Shown here one piece after another: positions 36,919 through 45,387 of a stretch of DNA of 64,000 bases. The first letter of the stretch is position 1; every line of letters begins with the position of its first letter. Source of the DNA: an uncultured Candidatus Entotheonella sp. (lineage in GTDB: Bacteria; Tectomicrobia; Entotheonellia; Entotheonellales; Entotheonellaceae); NCBI GenBank assembly GCA_958295825.1, contig OY282375.1, positions 2,899,489-2,963,488 of the forward strand, written 5' to 3'. Under the pieces are notes generated by a model. The model did no database searches. It had not been told where the DNA came from and was given only the letters and a program-made list of their open reading frames with translations. The position numbers were made by a program, and so were the translations under genes.

Positions 36919-38436
36919 ATGACGTCAACAGTGACCAGAAAAGCGGCTCTGGCTATCGTGATGACCGTGTTCGTCGCAGCCATGACCGGTTGTTCGAGTT
37001 CCGGTAAGGGCAGTACTCCCGTGGGGCCGCTCCCGACCGACCCGCAAGCCATCGCGGCGGCAGCGGACAAGATCAAGGACGCGACCAGCCTCGCGCTCGG
37101 CAAGGTAGATTCTGCCGGGAATAGCATCACCGGATGGCTCTATCATGTCCAAGCCAGAACTTCAGGCTCCAAGTACGCCGCCACGTGGCAGTCCTATCGT
37201 GGCGGCGGGGCTTGGAACATAACTCTGCCGTGGTACGACGAGGGCGGAAAGTTGTTAATCGCCTCAGTGACAAGCGCGAACAGGCCCTTGCAATCCGATC
37301 CCGATCTTTGGCCTTTCTGGACCATTGACCTGTCTTTATCCGACGTGGAGGGGATAAGAACCTCATCCGGTCCAATCAGCAATCACGGCCTCGGGGCGGC
37401 GTGGCAGGGGGTCGAGGCCATGAGGACGTATGAAGGCGGCGGGACACTGACGCTGCGTCTCTTCACCGACCTGACGCAATCCGACAACCCGGGATATCCG
37501 TACGTCAGTCATCCTGCTAACGATGCAACCTACCCCAACGTCATCCTGGATGATACCCCTGTTCCTGCCATTCCCGCAGGATGGGATGCCATCTGGATTT
37601 TTCCGGTTAATGGTCGGCGCGGTTCTCTGGACGGCGTGGCAGGGACATTTTCCTGTGCCTCGGGTGACATTGGCTATTGTGGTCTTGTGACGGCGCGCCA
37701 AAGCCTGACCCCGGGATATTATCCCGACGTAGCGGGAGATCCCGTGATCTTTACGCCTGACGATGGCAGCGGGGAAGAAATGCTTGCCCACCCCCAACCC
37801 ACGGAAGTACCGACCGTAAACTATCTCACCCTTGGCAACTGGATGTTCGTGCCGGAGGACATCGCGGACCTCGACGCTTATAACTTCGGCGTGTTCGCGG
37901 GCGGTGACGACCCCTTCATGGTGAACAACCTCCAGGGCCTTGCCGGAACCGCCGCGTATGAAGGAGAGGCGGCGGGGACGTATGCGGAATCGGGGGAGGA
38001 AGCGATGATCAGCCCCTTCAACGCGAAGGTTGCATTGATGGCTGACTTCGGTACGGCCGACGCCTTCGGCGCGATTGTCGGACGCGTCTACGATTTCAAC
38101 ATAGACGGTGGCAAAACCTCGCCTCTGACGGAGTTGACCTTGCGGACGGTGTCCTGGCGGGGCGACGGAACGATCAACATATTCCAGTCCTGGAGTAGAA
38201 GGGAGGGCGATCCCGTGCCCGGGAGAGGAAGGGAGGGCGTTCCCGTGCCCGGCGGCTGGATTGAAGGCGACACCGCTGCTGCTGACGGCGGCTGGCAGGG
38301 CAGATGGGGTGGGAAGTTCTTCGGAAACGGCGATGCCGACACCGACCTTCCAATGTCCTTCGCCGGCACGTTCGGCGCCACGGACGGCAACCACAGCTTC
38401 GCCGGTTCTTTCTTCGGGGCGCATAAACAACCGTAG
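36919..38436 (+). CDS. TbpB-like surface lipoprotein, tandem copy 1
   Basis: A 505-residue lipoprotein: the signal peptide ends in the lipobox MTGC (about residue 25), then SSSGKGSTPVGPLPTDP. The C-terminal ~150 residues (FNAKVALMADFGT, IVGRVYDFNID, WQGRWGGKFFGNG, FAGTFGATDGN) have the handle/beta-barrel pattern of transferrin-binding-protein-B-like, Slam-exported lipoproteins. RBS AAGGAGG. It is about 90% identical to the next gene, including its upstream leader. Ligand unknown; no TbpA receptor nearby. Confidence 0.75.
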   Translation: MTSTVTRKAALAIVMTVFVAAMTGCSSSGKGSTPVGPLPTDPQAIAAAADKIKDATSLALGKVDSAGNSITGWLYHVQARTSGSKYAATWQSYRGGGAWNITLPWYDEGGKLLIASVTSANRPLQSDPDLWPFWTIDLSLSDVEGIRTSSGPISNHGLGAAWQGVEAMRTYEGGGTLTLRLFTDLTQSDNPGYPYVSHPANDATYPNVILDDTPVPAIPAGWDAIWIFPVNGRRGSLDGVAGTFSCASGDIGYCGLVTARQSLTPGYYPDVAGDPVIFTPDDGSGEEMLAHPQPTEVPTVNYLTLGNWMFVPEDIADLDAYNFGVFAGGDDPFMVNNLQGLAGTAAYEGEAAGTYAESGEEAMISPFNAKVALMADFGTADAFGAIVGRVYDFNIDGGKTSPLTELTLRTVSWRGDGTINIFQSWSRREGDPVPGRGREGVPVPGGWIEGDTAAADGGWQGRWGGKFFGNGDADTDLPMSFAGTFGATDGNHSFAGSFFGAHKQP

Positions 38437-38440
38437 GCGT

Positions 38441-38516
38441 GGGGGCAGCGCGCGGGCGACGATCGTCGAAGGCAGGGCTTGCCCGCGCGGCTGCTCCCAT
38501 CCCGCTTGCTTTTTTT
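38441..38516 (+). terminator. Probable terminator after lipoprotein copy 1
   Basis: A long imperfect GC-rich stem (arms about 38441-38457 and 38481-38498, one mismatch and one bulge), followed after a short spacer by a run of seven T at 38510-38516. Placed between the tandem genes, so each copy probably has its own transcript end. Confidence 0.45.
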
Positions 38517-38564
38517 GATGCTTGATAATTTACCTTACCGTAGGACCGAAGAAGGAGGACAAGC

Positions 38565-40079
38565 ATGATGTCAACAGTGATCAGAAAAGCGGCTCTGGCT
38601 ATCGCGATGACCATGTTCATCGCGGCCACGACCGGTTGTTCGAGTTCCGGCAAGGACAGTACTCCCGTGGGGCCGCTCCCGACCGACCCGCAAGCCATCG
38701 CGGCGGCAGCGGACAAGATCAAGGACACGACCAGCCTCGCGCTCGGCAAGGTAGATTCTGCTGGGAATAGCATCACCGGATTGCTCTATCGTGCCCAAGC
38801 CAGAAATTCAGGCTCCAAGTACGCCGCCACGTGGCAGTCCTATCGTGCCGGGGGTTGGAGCACCGTTCTGCCGTGGTACGACGAGGGCGGAAATTTGTTA
38901 ATCGCCTCAGTGATAGGCACGAACAGCGGGCCCTTGCAATCCGATCCCGATCTTTGGCTTTTCCGGACCATTGACCTGTCTTTATCCGACGTGGAGGGGA
39001 TAAGAACCTCATCCGGTCCAATCAGCAATCACGGCCTCGGGGCGGCGTGGCAGGGGGTCGAGGCCATGAGGACGTATGAAGGCGGCGGGACGCTGACGCT
39101 GCGCCTGTTCACCGACCTGACGCAATCCGACAACCCGGGATATCCGTACGCCAGTCATCCTGCTAACGATGCAACCTACCCCAACGTCATCCTGGATGAT
39201 ACCCCTGTTCCTGCCATTCCCGCAGGATGGGATGCCATCTGGGTTTTTCCGGTTAATGGTCGGCGCGGTTCTCTGGACGGCGTGGCAGGGACATTTTCCT
39301 GTGCCTCGGGTGACAAAGGCTATTGTGCTCTTGCGATAGGACGCCAAGACCTAGCCCCGGGATATTATCCCGATGTAGAGTTAGATCCCGTGATCTTTAC
39401 GCCTGACGATGGCAGCGGGGAAAAAATGCTTGCCCAACCCCAACCCACGGAAGTGCCGACCGTAAACTATCTCGCCCTTGGCAACTGGATGTTCGTGCCG
39501 GAGGACATCGCGGACCTCGACGCTTATAACTTCGGCGTGTTCGCGGGCGGTGACGACCCCTTCATGGTGAACAACCTCCAGGGCCTTGCCGGAACCGCCG
39601 CGTATGAGGGAGAGGCGGCGGGGATGTATGCGGAATCGGGGGAGGAAGCGATGATCAGCCCCTTCAACGCGAAGGTTGCATTGATGGCTGACTTCGGTAC
39701 GGCCGACGCCTTCGGCGCGATTGTCGGACGCGTCTACGATTTCAACATAGACGGTGGCAAAACCTCGCCTCTGACGGAGTTGACCTTGCAGAGGCGGGGC
39801 GGCGGAACGATGCCCGCCACCGCCAACATATTCCAGTCCTGGAGTAGAAGGGAGGGCGATCCCGTGCCCCCCGGGAGAAGGGAGGGCCTTCCCTTGCCCG
39901 GCGGCTGGATTGAAGGCGACACCGCTGCTGACGGCGGCTGGCAGGGCAGATGGGGTGGGAAGTTCTTCGGAAACGGTGGTGCCGCCACCGACCTTCCAAT
40001 GTCCTTCGCCGGCACGTTCGGCGCCACGGACGGCAACCACAGCTTCGCCGGTTCTTTCGGGGCGCATAAACAACCGTAG
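38565..40079 (+). CDS. TbpB-like surface lipoprotein, tandem copy 2
   Basis: A 504-residue tandem duplicate of the preceding gene. It has the same lipobox (TTGC), the same body and the same C-terminal barrel pattern. Differences cluster at WQSYRAGGWSTVLPWYDEGG with IGTNSGPLQ, at CALAIGRQDLAPGYY, and in the loop before NIFQSW, where copy 2 carries RGGGTMPATA. The duplicated unit includes the leader CCGAAGAAGGAGGACAAGCA, so the duplication spans about 1.65 kb. Clustered differences suggest either variable ligand-facing loops or ongoing gene conversion elsewhere. Confidence 0.75.
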   Translation: MMSTVIRKAALAIAMTMFIAATTGCSSSGKDSTPVGPLPTDPQAIAAAADKIKDTTSLALGKVDSAGNSITGLLYRAQARNSGSKYAATWQSYRAGGWSTVLPWYDEGGNLLIASVIGTNSGPLQSDPDLWLFRTIDLSLSDVEGIRTSSGPISNHGLGAAWQGVEAMRTYEGGGTLTLRLFTDLTQSDNPGYPYASHPANDATYPNVILDDTPVPAIPAGWDAIWVFPVNGRRGSLDGVAGTFSCASGDKGYCALAIGRQDLAPGYYPDVELDPVIFTPDDGSGEKMLAQPQPTEVPTVNYLALGNWMFVPEDIADLDAYNFGVFAGGDDPFMVNNLQGLAGTAAYEGEAAGMYAESGEEAMISPFNAKVALMADFGTADAFGAIVGRVYDFNIDGGKTSPLTELTLQRRGGGTMPATANIFQSWSRREGDPVPPGRREGLPLPGGWIEGDTAADGGWQGRWGGKFFGNGGAATDLPMSFAGTFGATDGNHSFAGSFGAHKQP

Positions 40080-40103
40080 GAGCGCTACCCTTTTGGAAGG
40101 GGG

Positions 40104-40134
40104 AAAGGCAGCCGCACGGCGGCCTTTCTTTTTG
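40104..40134 (+). terminator. Rho-independent terminator after lipoprotein copy 2
   Basis: Stem AAAGGCAGCCG with CGGCGGCCTTT (one mismatch), CAC loop overlap, followed by CTTTTT. Located 25 bp after the stop codon. Confidence 0.75.
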
Positions 40135-40264
40135 GGTTTCCCGCAGGTCGGACGGTCAGACAGGCGACCAATCATCTTCCCCTTACGGTCCGCTCATGGC
40201 ATAGTAGGCGTGCGTTGAAACCGTGGAGATGACGTTACTACTTGCACGTCCAGGAGGTGTGCCC

Positions 40265-41386
40265 ATGAGGAAACGGGTTGCGTTGACCATCGCGATAACT
40301 GCCGCCATTTGTCTGGGGTTCTTCGGCTCTCCGGCCCAGGCCCAGGAATATACGCTGAAAATACAGGCCAGTTGGCCGTCCGGACTGATGGCCTACGAGA
40401 ACCTCAAGATGCTGGCCGATACGGTGGAAAAGATCTCCGCCGGACGGCTCAAGATCGAGCATCTTCCTGCCGGCGCGATTGTGGGCGCCTTTGAAGTTCT
40501 GGATGCCACGAACCGCGGCGTCATCGACGGCGGACACACGGCGGCGGCCTATTGGGTGGGCAAACATTTTGCCGCCGGCCTCTTTTGCTGCGCGCCCGGT
40601 GGCCCATTCGGGATGGATTATCACGACTTCCTGGGCTGGATGTACGAAGGCGGCGGCTTGGAAATGTACCAGGAACTCTACCAAGACGTGCTCAAAATGC
40701 AGGTCGTGGCCTTTCCGATCCTGCCGATCGGTCCGCAGGCCCTGGGGTGGTTCAAGGAAGTCATCCGCAGCTGGGATGATTTCAAGGGCCTGAAGTACCG
40801 CATCCCCGGCGTCGCGGCGGAAGTCTTCAAAGCGGCGGGCGTCAGCGTCGTCACCCTGCCGGGCGCCGAGATCCTGCCGGCGGCCGAGCGCGGCGTCATC
40901 GATGCGGCGGAGTGGGTAGGCGGCCTCGAGGACATGAAGCTAGGCTTCCACAACGTGTGGAAAATCCACTATACGCCCAGCATGCACGAGCCCGCCCCGA
41001 TGGGGGAATTGCTGATCAACAAGGAGGTGTGGGACGGTCTGCCGGTGGACCTGCAGGAGATGATCAAAGTGGCGGTGCGGGATACCGCCACCCGCTGGTT
41101 CGTCTGGTTCCATCGGCGCAACGCCGAGGCCTATCAGGAGTTGACGGGAAAGCACGGCGTGCAGGTCTACAAGACGCCGGACGACATCATTCTCACCCTG
41201 CTGCAGTCGTGGGACAAGATCGCCGCGGAGGAGGCGGCCAAGGACCCCTTTTTCAAGAAGGTGATGGAATCGCAGCGGGAATACGCCTCCCTGATCGTCC
41301 CCTACCGGCTGTCGACCTGGCCGCCCTATAACTTTGCCGGCAACTACTACTGGAAGGACGCCGTGTTCGGCAAGACGCCGGAGTAA
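40265..41386 (+). CDS. TRAP transporter solute-binding protein, DctP family (orphan)
   Basis: A 373-residue periplasmic receptor. Sec signal MRKRVALTIAITAAICLGFF...AQA, then TLKIQASWPSGLMAYENLK and the DctP signature GLKYRIPGVAAEVFKAAGVSVVTLPGAEILPAAERGVIDAAEW. It binds small organic acids for Na-driven TRAP transport. The DctQ/DctM membrane genes are absent from this window. ATG 40265 with AGGAGG 8 nt upstream. Confidence 0.9.
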   Translation: MRKRVALTIAITAAICLGFFGSPAQAQEYTLKIQASWPSGLMAYENLKMLADTVEKISAGRLKIEHLPAGAIVGAFEVLDATNRGVIDGGHTAAAYWVGKHFAAGLFCCAPGGPFGMDYHDFLGWMYEGGGLEMYQELYQDVLKMQVVAFPILPIGPQALGWFKEVIRSWDDFKGLKYRIPGVAAEVFKAAGVSVVTLPGAEILPAAERGVIDAAEWVGGLEDMKLGFHNVWKIHYTPSMHEPAPMGELLINKEVWDGLPVDLQEMIKVAVRDTATRWFVWFHRRNAEAYQELTGKHGVQVYKTPDDIILTLLQSWDKIAAEEAAKDPFFKKVMESQREYASLIVPYRLSTWPPYNFAGNYYWKDAVFGKTPE

Positions 41387-41497
41387 TCCCGAACGCCATT
41401 CGGCTCCCTGGTGGTGGGAAGAAAATGGCTGTGGAGCGCCGCGGCGGCAGGGTCTGGCGGCGCTCTGAACCATCGGCCGGAGGCAGAGGAGCAGGTA

Positions 41498-41824
41498 ATG
41501 GCTGACGAGTACGTCAGAATGGAACAGTTCGGCGAGTTCGTGAAGCGCATTGACGAACGCTTTGCCCATGCCAATGAGCTCGCCGACCAGCGTTATGACA
41601 GTCTCAACCGGCGCTTTGCCGATGCTGAAAAGGCACGGGAACAGAACCTTGGCCACATCAACCAGCGTTTTGACAGTCTCGAAAGGCGCATGGATCAGCT
41701 TCACGATCAGCTGCATGCCGACATGCGCCAGATGCGCAACTGGTTAATGCGGCTTTATGGCTTGGTGGTCTTTGGCTTCATCGGAACCATTGTGCTGATC
41801 CTGTTCAAGGGTGTCTTCCAGTAA
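41498..41824 (+). CDS. Small coiled-coil protein with C-terminal membrane anchor
   Basis: A 108-residue protein. A heptad-rich helix (FVKRIDERFAHANELADQRY, with RFDSLERRMDQLHDQ) is followed by a single hydrophobic segment near the end (LYGLVVFGFIGTIVLILF). GAGGAG precedes ATG 41498. Such short tail-anchored coiled-coil proteins occur widely in Proteobacteria without an assigned role. Its repeated RF-D-slot motif spacing suggests trimeric or dimeric bundling. Confidence 0.7.
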   Translation: MADEYVRMEQFGEFVKRIDERFAHANELADQRYDSLNRRFADAEKAREQNLGHINQRFDSLERRMDQLHDQLHADMRQMRNWLMRLYGLVVFGFIGTIVLILFKGVFQ

Positions 41825-41973
41825 CCGCGGCGTGGACATCATGCCCATGCCGCAAAGACGAGCCGTCGGCTTGACAACCCCTGCGAGACTCTAGTATTCG
41901 TGCGCTTTCGCGTGCCCCGGTCGGCACGATTCAACGGCAACATTCGGACGCGACAAGCAAAGGTGTGTGCGGA

Positions 41974-43014
41974 ATGGCAGCAGAGTTGCAATCCACGCGG
42001 TACGACGTGGCGGACATGTCGGCGGCGGTGGATTTTTATTTCGACAAAGGATGGACGGACGGCCTGCCGGTAGTACCGCCGACGGAGAACGCCATCTGGG
42101 GGATGCTGGAATCGGCGGGATTGGAACCGCAGGCGGAGATCACCTTCATCGACAATCGCCAGGTATCGGTGACCGCCGAGAAGGTGGCGATCAACGGCGT
42201 CATGGCCGGTTGCAGGCCGGAGTACATGCCCGTGCTGGTGGCCGCGGTGGAGGGCATGGGCGACCCGTTGTGGAGTTATCACGGTCCGGCGACGAGTACC
42301 GGCGGCTCGGCGGTATTCGCGGTGGTGAACGGTCCCATCGCGCAGGAATTGGACCTCAACCACGGTGACAACCTCTTCGGCCCCGGCTGGCGTGCCAACG
42401 CGGCGATCGGGCGGGCGTTGCGGCTGGTGATGCGCAACGTCATCGGCACCCTGCCGGGGCGACTCGACCGCAGCACCCTGGGGCACAGCGGCAAATACAG
42501 CTTCTGCATCGCCGAGAACGAGGCGGAAAGCCCTTGGCCGGCGCTGCACGTCGAACGCGGCTTCAGCCCGGAGCAAAACGCCGTTACCATCCTGGCAGCC
42601 TTGGCGCCGCACCAGTTTTACAACCAGATCAGCAACACCGCCGAGGGCATCCTCACCACCGCCTGCGCCCACATGCGCATCTCGGCAGGGGTCAGGAGCC
42701 ATCCGCAATACGTTTTGGTGCTCGCCGGCGAGCACATGCAGGTGATCGGCCAGGATGGCTGGTCCAAGGACGACATCCGGCGCTTCTGCTTCGAGCACAC
42801 CCACAGCTCGCAGGCCGAGCTCAAGCGCATCCACGTCATGCCGGGCGAACTCAGCGTGGCGGACGAAACGGCGATGATGCCGCTGGTGCCGAGCCCAGAG
42901 GATTTTCTGATCGTGGCCGCAGGCAGCCGGGCGGGCGCCTTTTCGGCCTTCATTCCCGGCTGGGGCAGCAAGAGCACGTCGCAGAGCGTGACGCGAGAAA
43001 TCCGCCGGCCGTAG
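41974..43014 (+). CDS. Conserved protein preceding the UGSC selenoprotein
   Basis: A 346-residue cytoplasmic protein beginning MAAELQSTRYDVADMSAAVD, with conserved-looking GWTDGLPVVPPTE, AGCRPEYMPVLVAAVE, STGGSAVFAVVNGP, FGPGWRANAAIGRALRLVMRN and LGHSGKYSFCIAENE. I recognise it as the usual upstream neighbour of UGSC-family proteins but know no assigned reaction. Conserved Gly, His and Cys clusters suggest an enzyme. The 31-bp gap to the selenoprotein gene indicates one operon and probably one complex. Confidence 0.65.
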   Translation: MAAELQSTRYDVADMSAAVDFYFDKGWTDGLPVVPPTENAIWGMLESAGLEPQAEITFIDNRQVSVTAEKVAINGVMAGCRPEYMPVLVAAVEGMGDPLWSYHGPATSTGGSAVFAVVNGPIAQELDLNHGDNLFGPGWRANAAIGRALRLVMRNVIGTLPGRLDRSTLGHSGKYSFCIAENEAESPWPALHVERGFSPEQNAVTILAALAPHQFYNQISNTAEGILTTACAHMRISAGVRSHPQYVLVLAGEHMQVIGQDGWSKDDIRRFCFEHTHSSQAELKRIHVMPGELSVADETAMMPLVPSPEDFLIVAAGSRAGAFSAFIPGWGSKSTSQSVTREIRRP

Positions 43015-43045
43015 GGACGGCGGCCATCCAAATAAGGAGACGACG

Positions 43046-43585
43046 ATGGGAACCTTCCAGGTGTTCGATCCCACCACCGAGGCCGAGCAGCAGACGCTGA
43101 CCTACGTGCCGCGGCCCGATTCGCTGCGCAACGTGCGCATCGGCCTGGTGGAAAATACCAAGTTCAACTCGGATCAGCTGTTGCGCCGCATCGGCACGAT
43201 CCTGGAGCAGGAATACGGCGCCAAGAGCTCGATCATGCGCAGCAAGCACAACTCCAGCGTGCCGGCGCACCAGGAGATTCTCGACGAGTTCGGCACCGGC
43301 TGCGACGTGGTGGTCGCCGGGGTGGGCGATTGAGGCTCGTGCAGCTCGGGCAGTGTGCTCGACGGCATTCTCTTTGAGAAACTCGGCGTTCCCGCCGCTT
43401 CCATCGTTACCGACGTGTTCGAGGCCACCGGCCAGGCCATGGCGCAGGCGTGGGGCGTTCCCGCTTACAAGTTCCTGCGCATGCCGCACCCCATCGCCAA
43501 CCTCACCGACGAGGAACTGGACCAGCGCGCGCGGGAAATCGTGCCGCAGGTGGTCAGCCTGTTGCTTGACGGACAGGAAGCATAG
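43046..43585 (+). CDS. UGSC-family selenoprotein (in-frame TGA read as selenocysteine)
   Basis: Two frames, 43046-43330 and 43334-43585, are the same phase and separated only by TGA at 43331-43333. Read through, they give a 179-residue protein with VVAGVGD-U-GSCSSGSVLDG; U-G-S-C is the motif that names the UGSC family. The upstream part (TYVPRPDSLRNVRIGLVENT, HQEILDEFGTGCDVVVAGV) and downstream part (VLDGILFEKLGVPAASIVTD) are continuous in composition and length for the family. The Sec-Gly-Ser-Cys pair could be a redox centre. RBS AAGGAG upstream of ATG 43046. Confidence 0.87.
43334..43362 (+). promoter_or_regulatory. Possible SECIS hairpin after the UGA codon
   Basis: Immediately after TGA, TCGTGCA (43337-43343) can pair with TGCTCGA (43356-43362) through one U-U mismatch, leaving a G-rich 12-nt loop. 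Bacterial SECIS elements lie within ~40 nt 3' of the UGA, so position fits; the stem is short and the assignment weak. Confidence 0.3.
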
Positions 43586-43602
43586 GGGACGCGCCAGCGA
43601 TC

Positions 43603-43932
43603 ATGTCGTGCATATTCTGTGAGATCATCGCCAAGCGTCAGCCCGCCGACGTGGTTCACGAGGATGACCATATCCTCGTCTTCAAGGACATCAACCCCAC
43701 CGCGCCGATCCACGTCCTGCTGGTGCCCAAGGCGCACGTCGCCACCGTCAACGACGTTGACGAGACGCAGCACGTCGAGCTGATGGGTCGGCTGTTCGTG
43801 GTTGCCAAGAAGCTGGCAGCGCAATGGGATATCATTGAGCAGGGGTATCGTCTGACGGTGAACGTCGGGCGGGGCGGCGGTCAGGTTGTGGACCACGTGC
43901 ACATGCACATGGTGAGCGGCCGGCGCCACTGA
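43603..43932 (+). CDS. hinT: HIT-family nucleotide hydrolase (HinT)
   Basis: A 109-residue histidine-triad protein: CIFCEIIAKRQPADVVHEDD, FKDINPTAPIHVLLVPKAH and the catalytic HVHMHM at the C-terminus. HinT proteins hydrolyse adenosine phosphoramidates and acyl-AMP. Lies 17 bp after the selenoprotein gene, probably co-transcribed. Confidence 0.93.
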   Translation: MSCIFCEIIAKRQPADVVHEDDHILVFKDINPTAPIHVLLVPKAHVATVNDVDETQHVELMGRLFVVAKKLAAQWDIIEQGYRLTVNVGRGGGQVVDHVHMHMVSGRRH

Positions 43933-43945
43933 GGTGGTACGTAAA

Positions 43946-43973
43946 AACCCCTCCGGGATAACCTGGAGGGGTT
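43946..43973. terminator. Hairpin after hinT
   Basis: A perfect 9-bp stem AACCCCTCC / GGAGGGGTT with a 10-nt loop, 13 bp after hinT. A T-run follows the stem only on the minus strand (TTTTTAC), so it would terminate minus-strand transcripts better than hinT. Confidence 0.4.
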
Positions 43974-44105
43974 ACAAGACGGCCACGCCGCAGGCCATGA
44001 TTCTGACATGGCGCCCGCGCTTCGACCGCCCGTTGCCGTTCGCGGTGGAACGAAGCCCAAACTACATACGCCGCAAGGCCATCCTCCAATCTGCCGAGAC
44101 GATCT

Positions 44106-44454
44106 ATGCGGCATGACGACGCCTATCTGCTCGATATGCTGTTGGCCGCCTCGAAAGGCGAGGAAATTCGCCAATTTGCCGACCTGGCTTTCGCGGCGTT
44201 TGAGCACAGCCGCATGGCACCACTTGCGATCCTGAAGGCAGTGGAAATTCGTGGGGGAGGCCGCATCGCGCGTCAGCCCACATGGCAAGGAAGCACATCC
44301 CGAAATCCCTTGGGGCGAAATAGTCGGCATGCGGAATCGACTCGTGCATGGATATTTCAACGTCAACCTCCAGCGTGTTTGGGAAACCGTGCAGGATGAC
44401 ATCCCGCGTCTGATTTCCCAATTGGAAGCGTTGGTGCCGCCGGAGGAAAAGTAG
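44106..44454 (+). pseudogene. HepT-like (DUF86) toxin gene, frameshifted
   Basis: Frame 1 gives MRHDDAYLLDMLLAASKGEE and FADLAFAAFEHSRMAPLAIL, the DUF86/HepT start. One extra base near 44250 shifts it, and the correct C-terminal half (VGEAASRVSPHGKEAHPEIPW, with MRNRLVHGYFNVNL) lies in another frame. HepT proteins are RNase-like partners of MntA nucleotidyltransferases. The short frame just before it (ending SPNYIRRKAILQSAETIYAA, overlapping the HepT start) may be the tail of the lost antitoxin. Probably inactive. Confidence 0.75.
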
Positions 44455-44475
44455 CAGCCGCCAGCCGGCGGTGAG

Positions 44476-45387
44476 TTATATCCTGATTTTACCTCCCGGT
44501 CCCCTGCCCCCATCGACCCACGGTATCCAGAATAAATAGAGCCCCAGGTAGGCGAAGAAGAAGTCCTGGTACAATAGCAAGGCGTTGCCGACTTGGAACA
44601 GAAACAGCAGAGGGATCAGCAACCGCCACGCATGGCGCGAGAAAAGCGCCGCCGGGGTGCTGAGTTCCACGGCGAGAACCACGACGGCAAACACTCTGCA
44701 CAAGCCGGGACGCACGATCAACCAATCCGCCAGCAGGTGGCCCCAGGTCGTTGCCCCTTCCGAACGGAACACGTACTGATTCTCCAGAAAATAATTCCGC
44801 AGCGTGTCGGACAAGACCCATTCCAGCCCTGCCTGACGCAGTTTCGCCAACCCCGCCGCCAGAAACACCGTTACGAAAACCAGCCGCACCAGTTGAATCG
44901 GCCAACGGTGCTGACCGCCCGCCTCCCCTGCGTTACCCGTGACCACCCGCCGGAAGAGAGCGTCCAGCGACAGCGCGTCGCCGCACGGCGCCAGCGCCAG
45001 GATGCCCATGACGATGGGAACGATGGCGTGCGCCCAGTGCAGGTAGCCGTAGTTGAATTGGAGCCCGAGGACGTACAGGCCGAGCGCGAAGGCCGTCAGC
45101 GTCGCCAGTCGGGTCAGCAGGCCCAGGGCGGCGAGAATGACGCTGATCTCGAAAGCGGTGACCAGCCATCCCATGACCTCCCAACTCGGGGTGGGCAGGG
45201 ACAGCCAGGCGAAGAAGCTGCGCGGCTGGTAAAACCCCGGCGGGAACAGCGCGTACCACCGCAGGTTGGTGCGGGACAGAAACAGGACGTAGAAGGACCC
45301 AAAAAAGCCGGCACGGCAGAATCCCAGCGGCCACGGCACGGCGGGCGCGAACCAGAACGCGTGCCAAGCCGCGGCGAGGGCGCTCAT
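44476..45387 (-). CDS. HTTM-like multi-TM membrane protein
   Basis: A 303-residue membrane protein with about eight hydrophobic helices and motifs of the HTTM (vitamin K-dependent gamma-carboxylase-like) group: LGFCRAGFFGSFYVLFLSRT at the start, FNYGYLHWAHAIVPIVMGIL and FLAAGLAKLRQAGLEWVLSD. Its ATG overlaps the stop of the upstream membrane protein gene (ATGA). Substrate and reaction unknown; DoxX-type is the other possibility. Confidence 0.65.
   Translation of the reverse strand: MSALAAAWHAFWFAPAVPWPLGFCRAGFFGSFYVLFLSRTNLRWYALFPPGFYQPRSFFAWLSLPTPSWEVMGWLVTAFEISVILAALGLLTRLATLTAFALGLYVLGLQFNYGYLHWAHAIVPIVMGILALAPCGDALSLDALFRRVVTGNAGEAGGQHRWPIQLVRLVFVTVFLAAGLAKLRQAGLEWVLSDTLRNYFLENQYVFRSEGATTWGHLLADWLIVRPGLCRVFAVVVLAVELSTPAALFSRHAWRLLIPLLFLFQVGNALLLYQDFFFAYLGLYLFWIPWVDGGRGPGGKIRI

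Noticed and set aside
43331..43333. TGA as an ordinary stop or nonsense mutation
   Set aside because: It falls exactly at the family's selenocysteine position, and sequence on both sides is one frame with family-like motifs.
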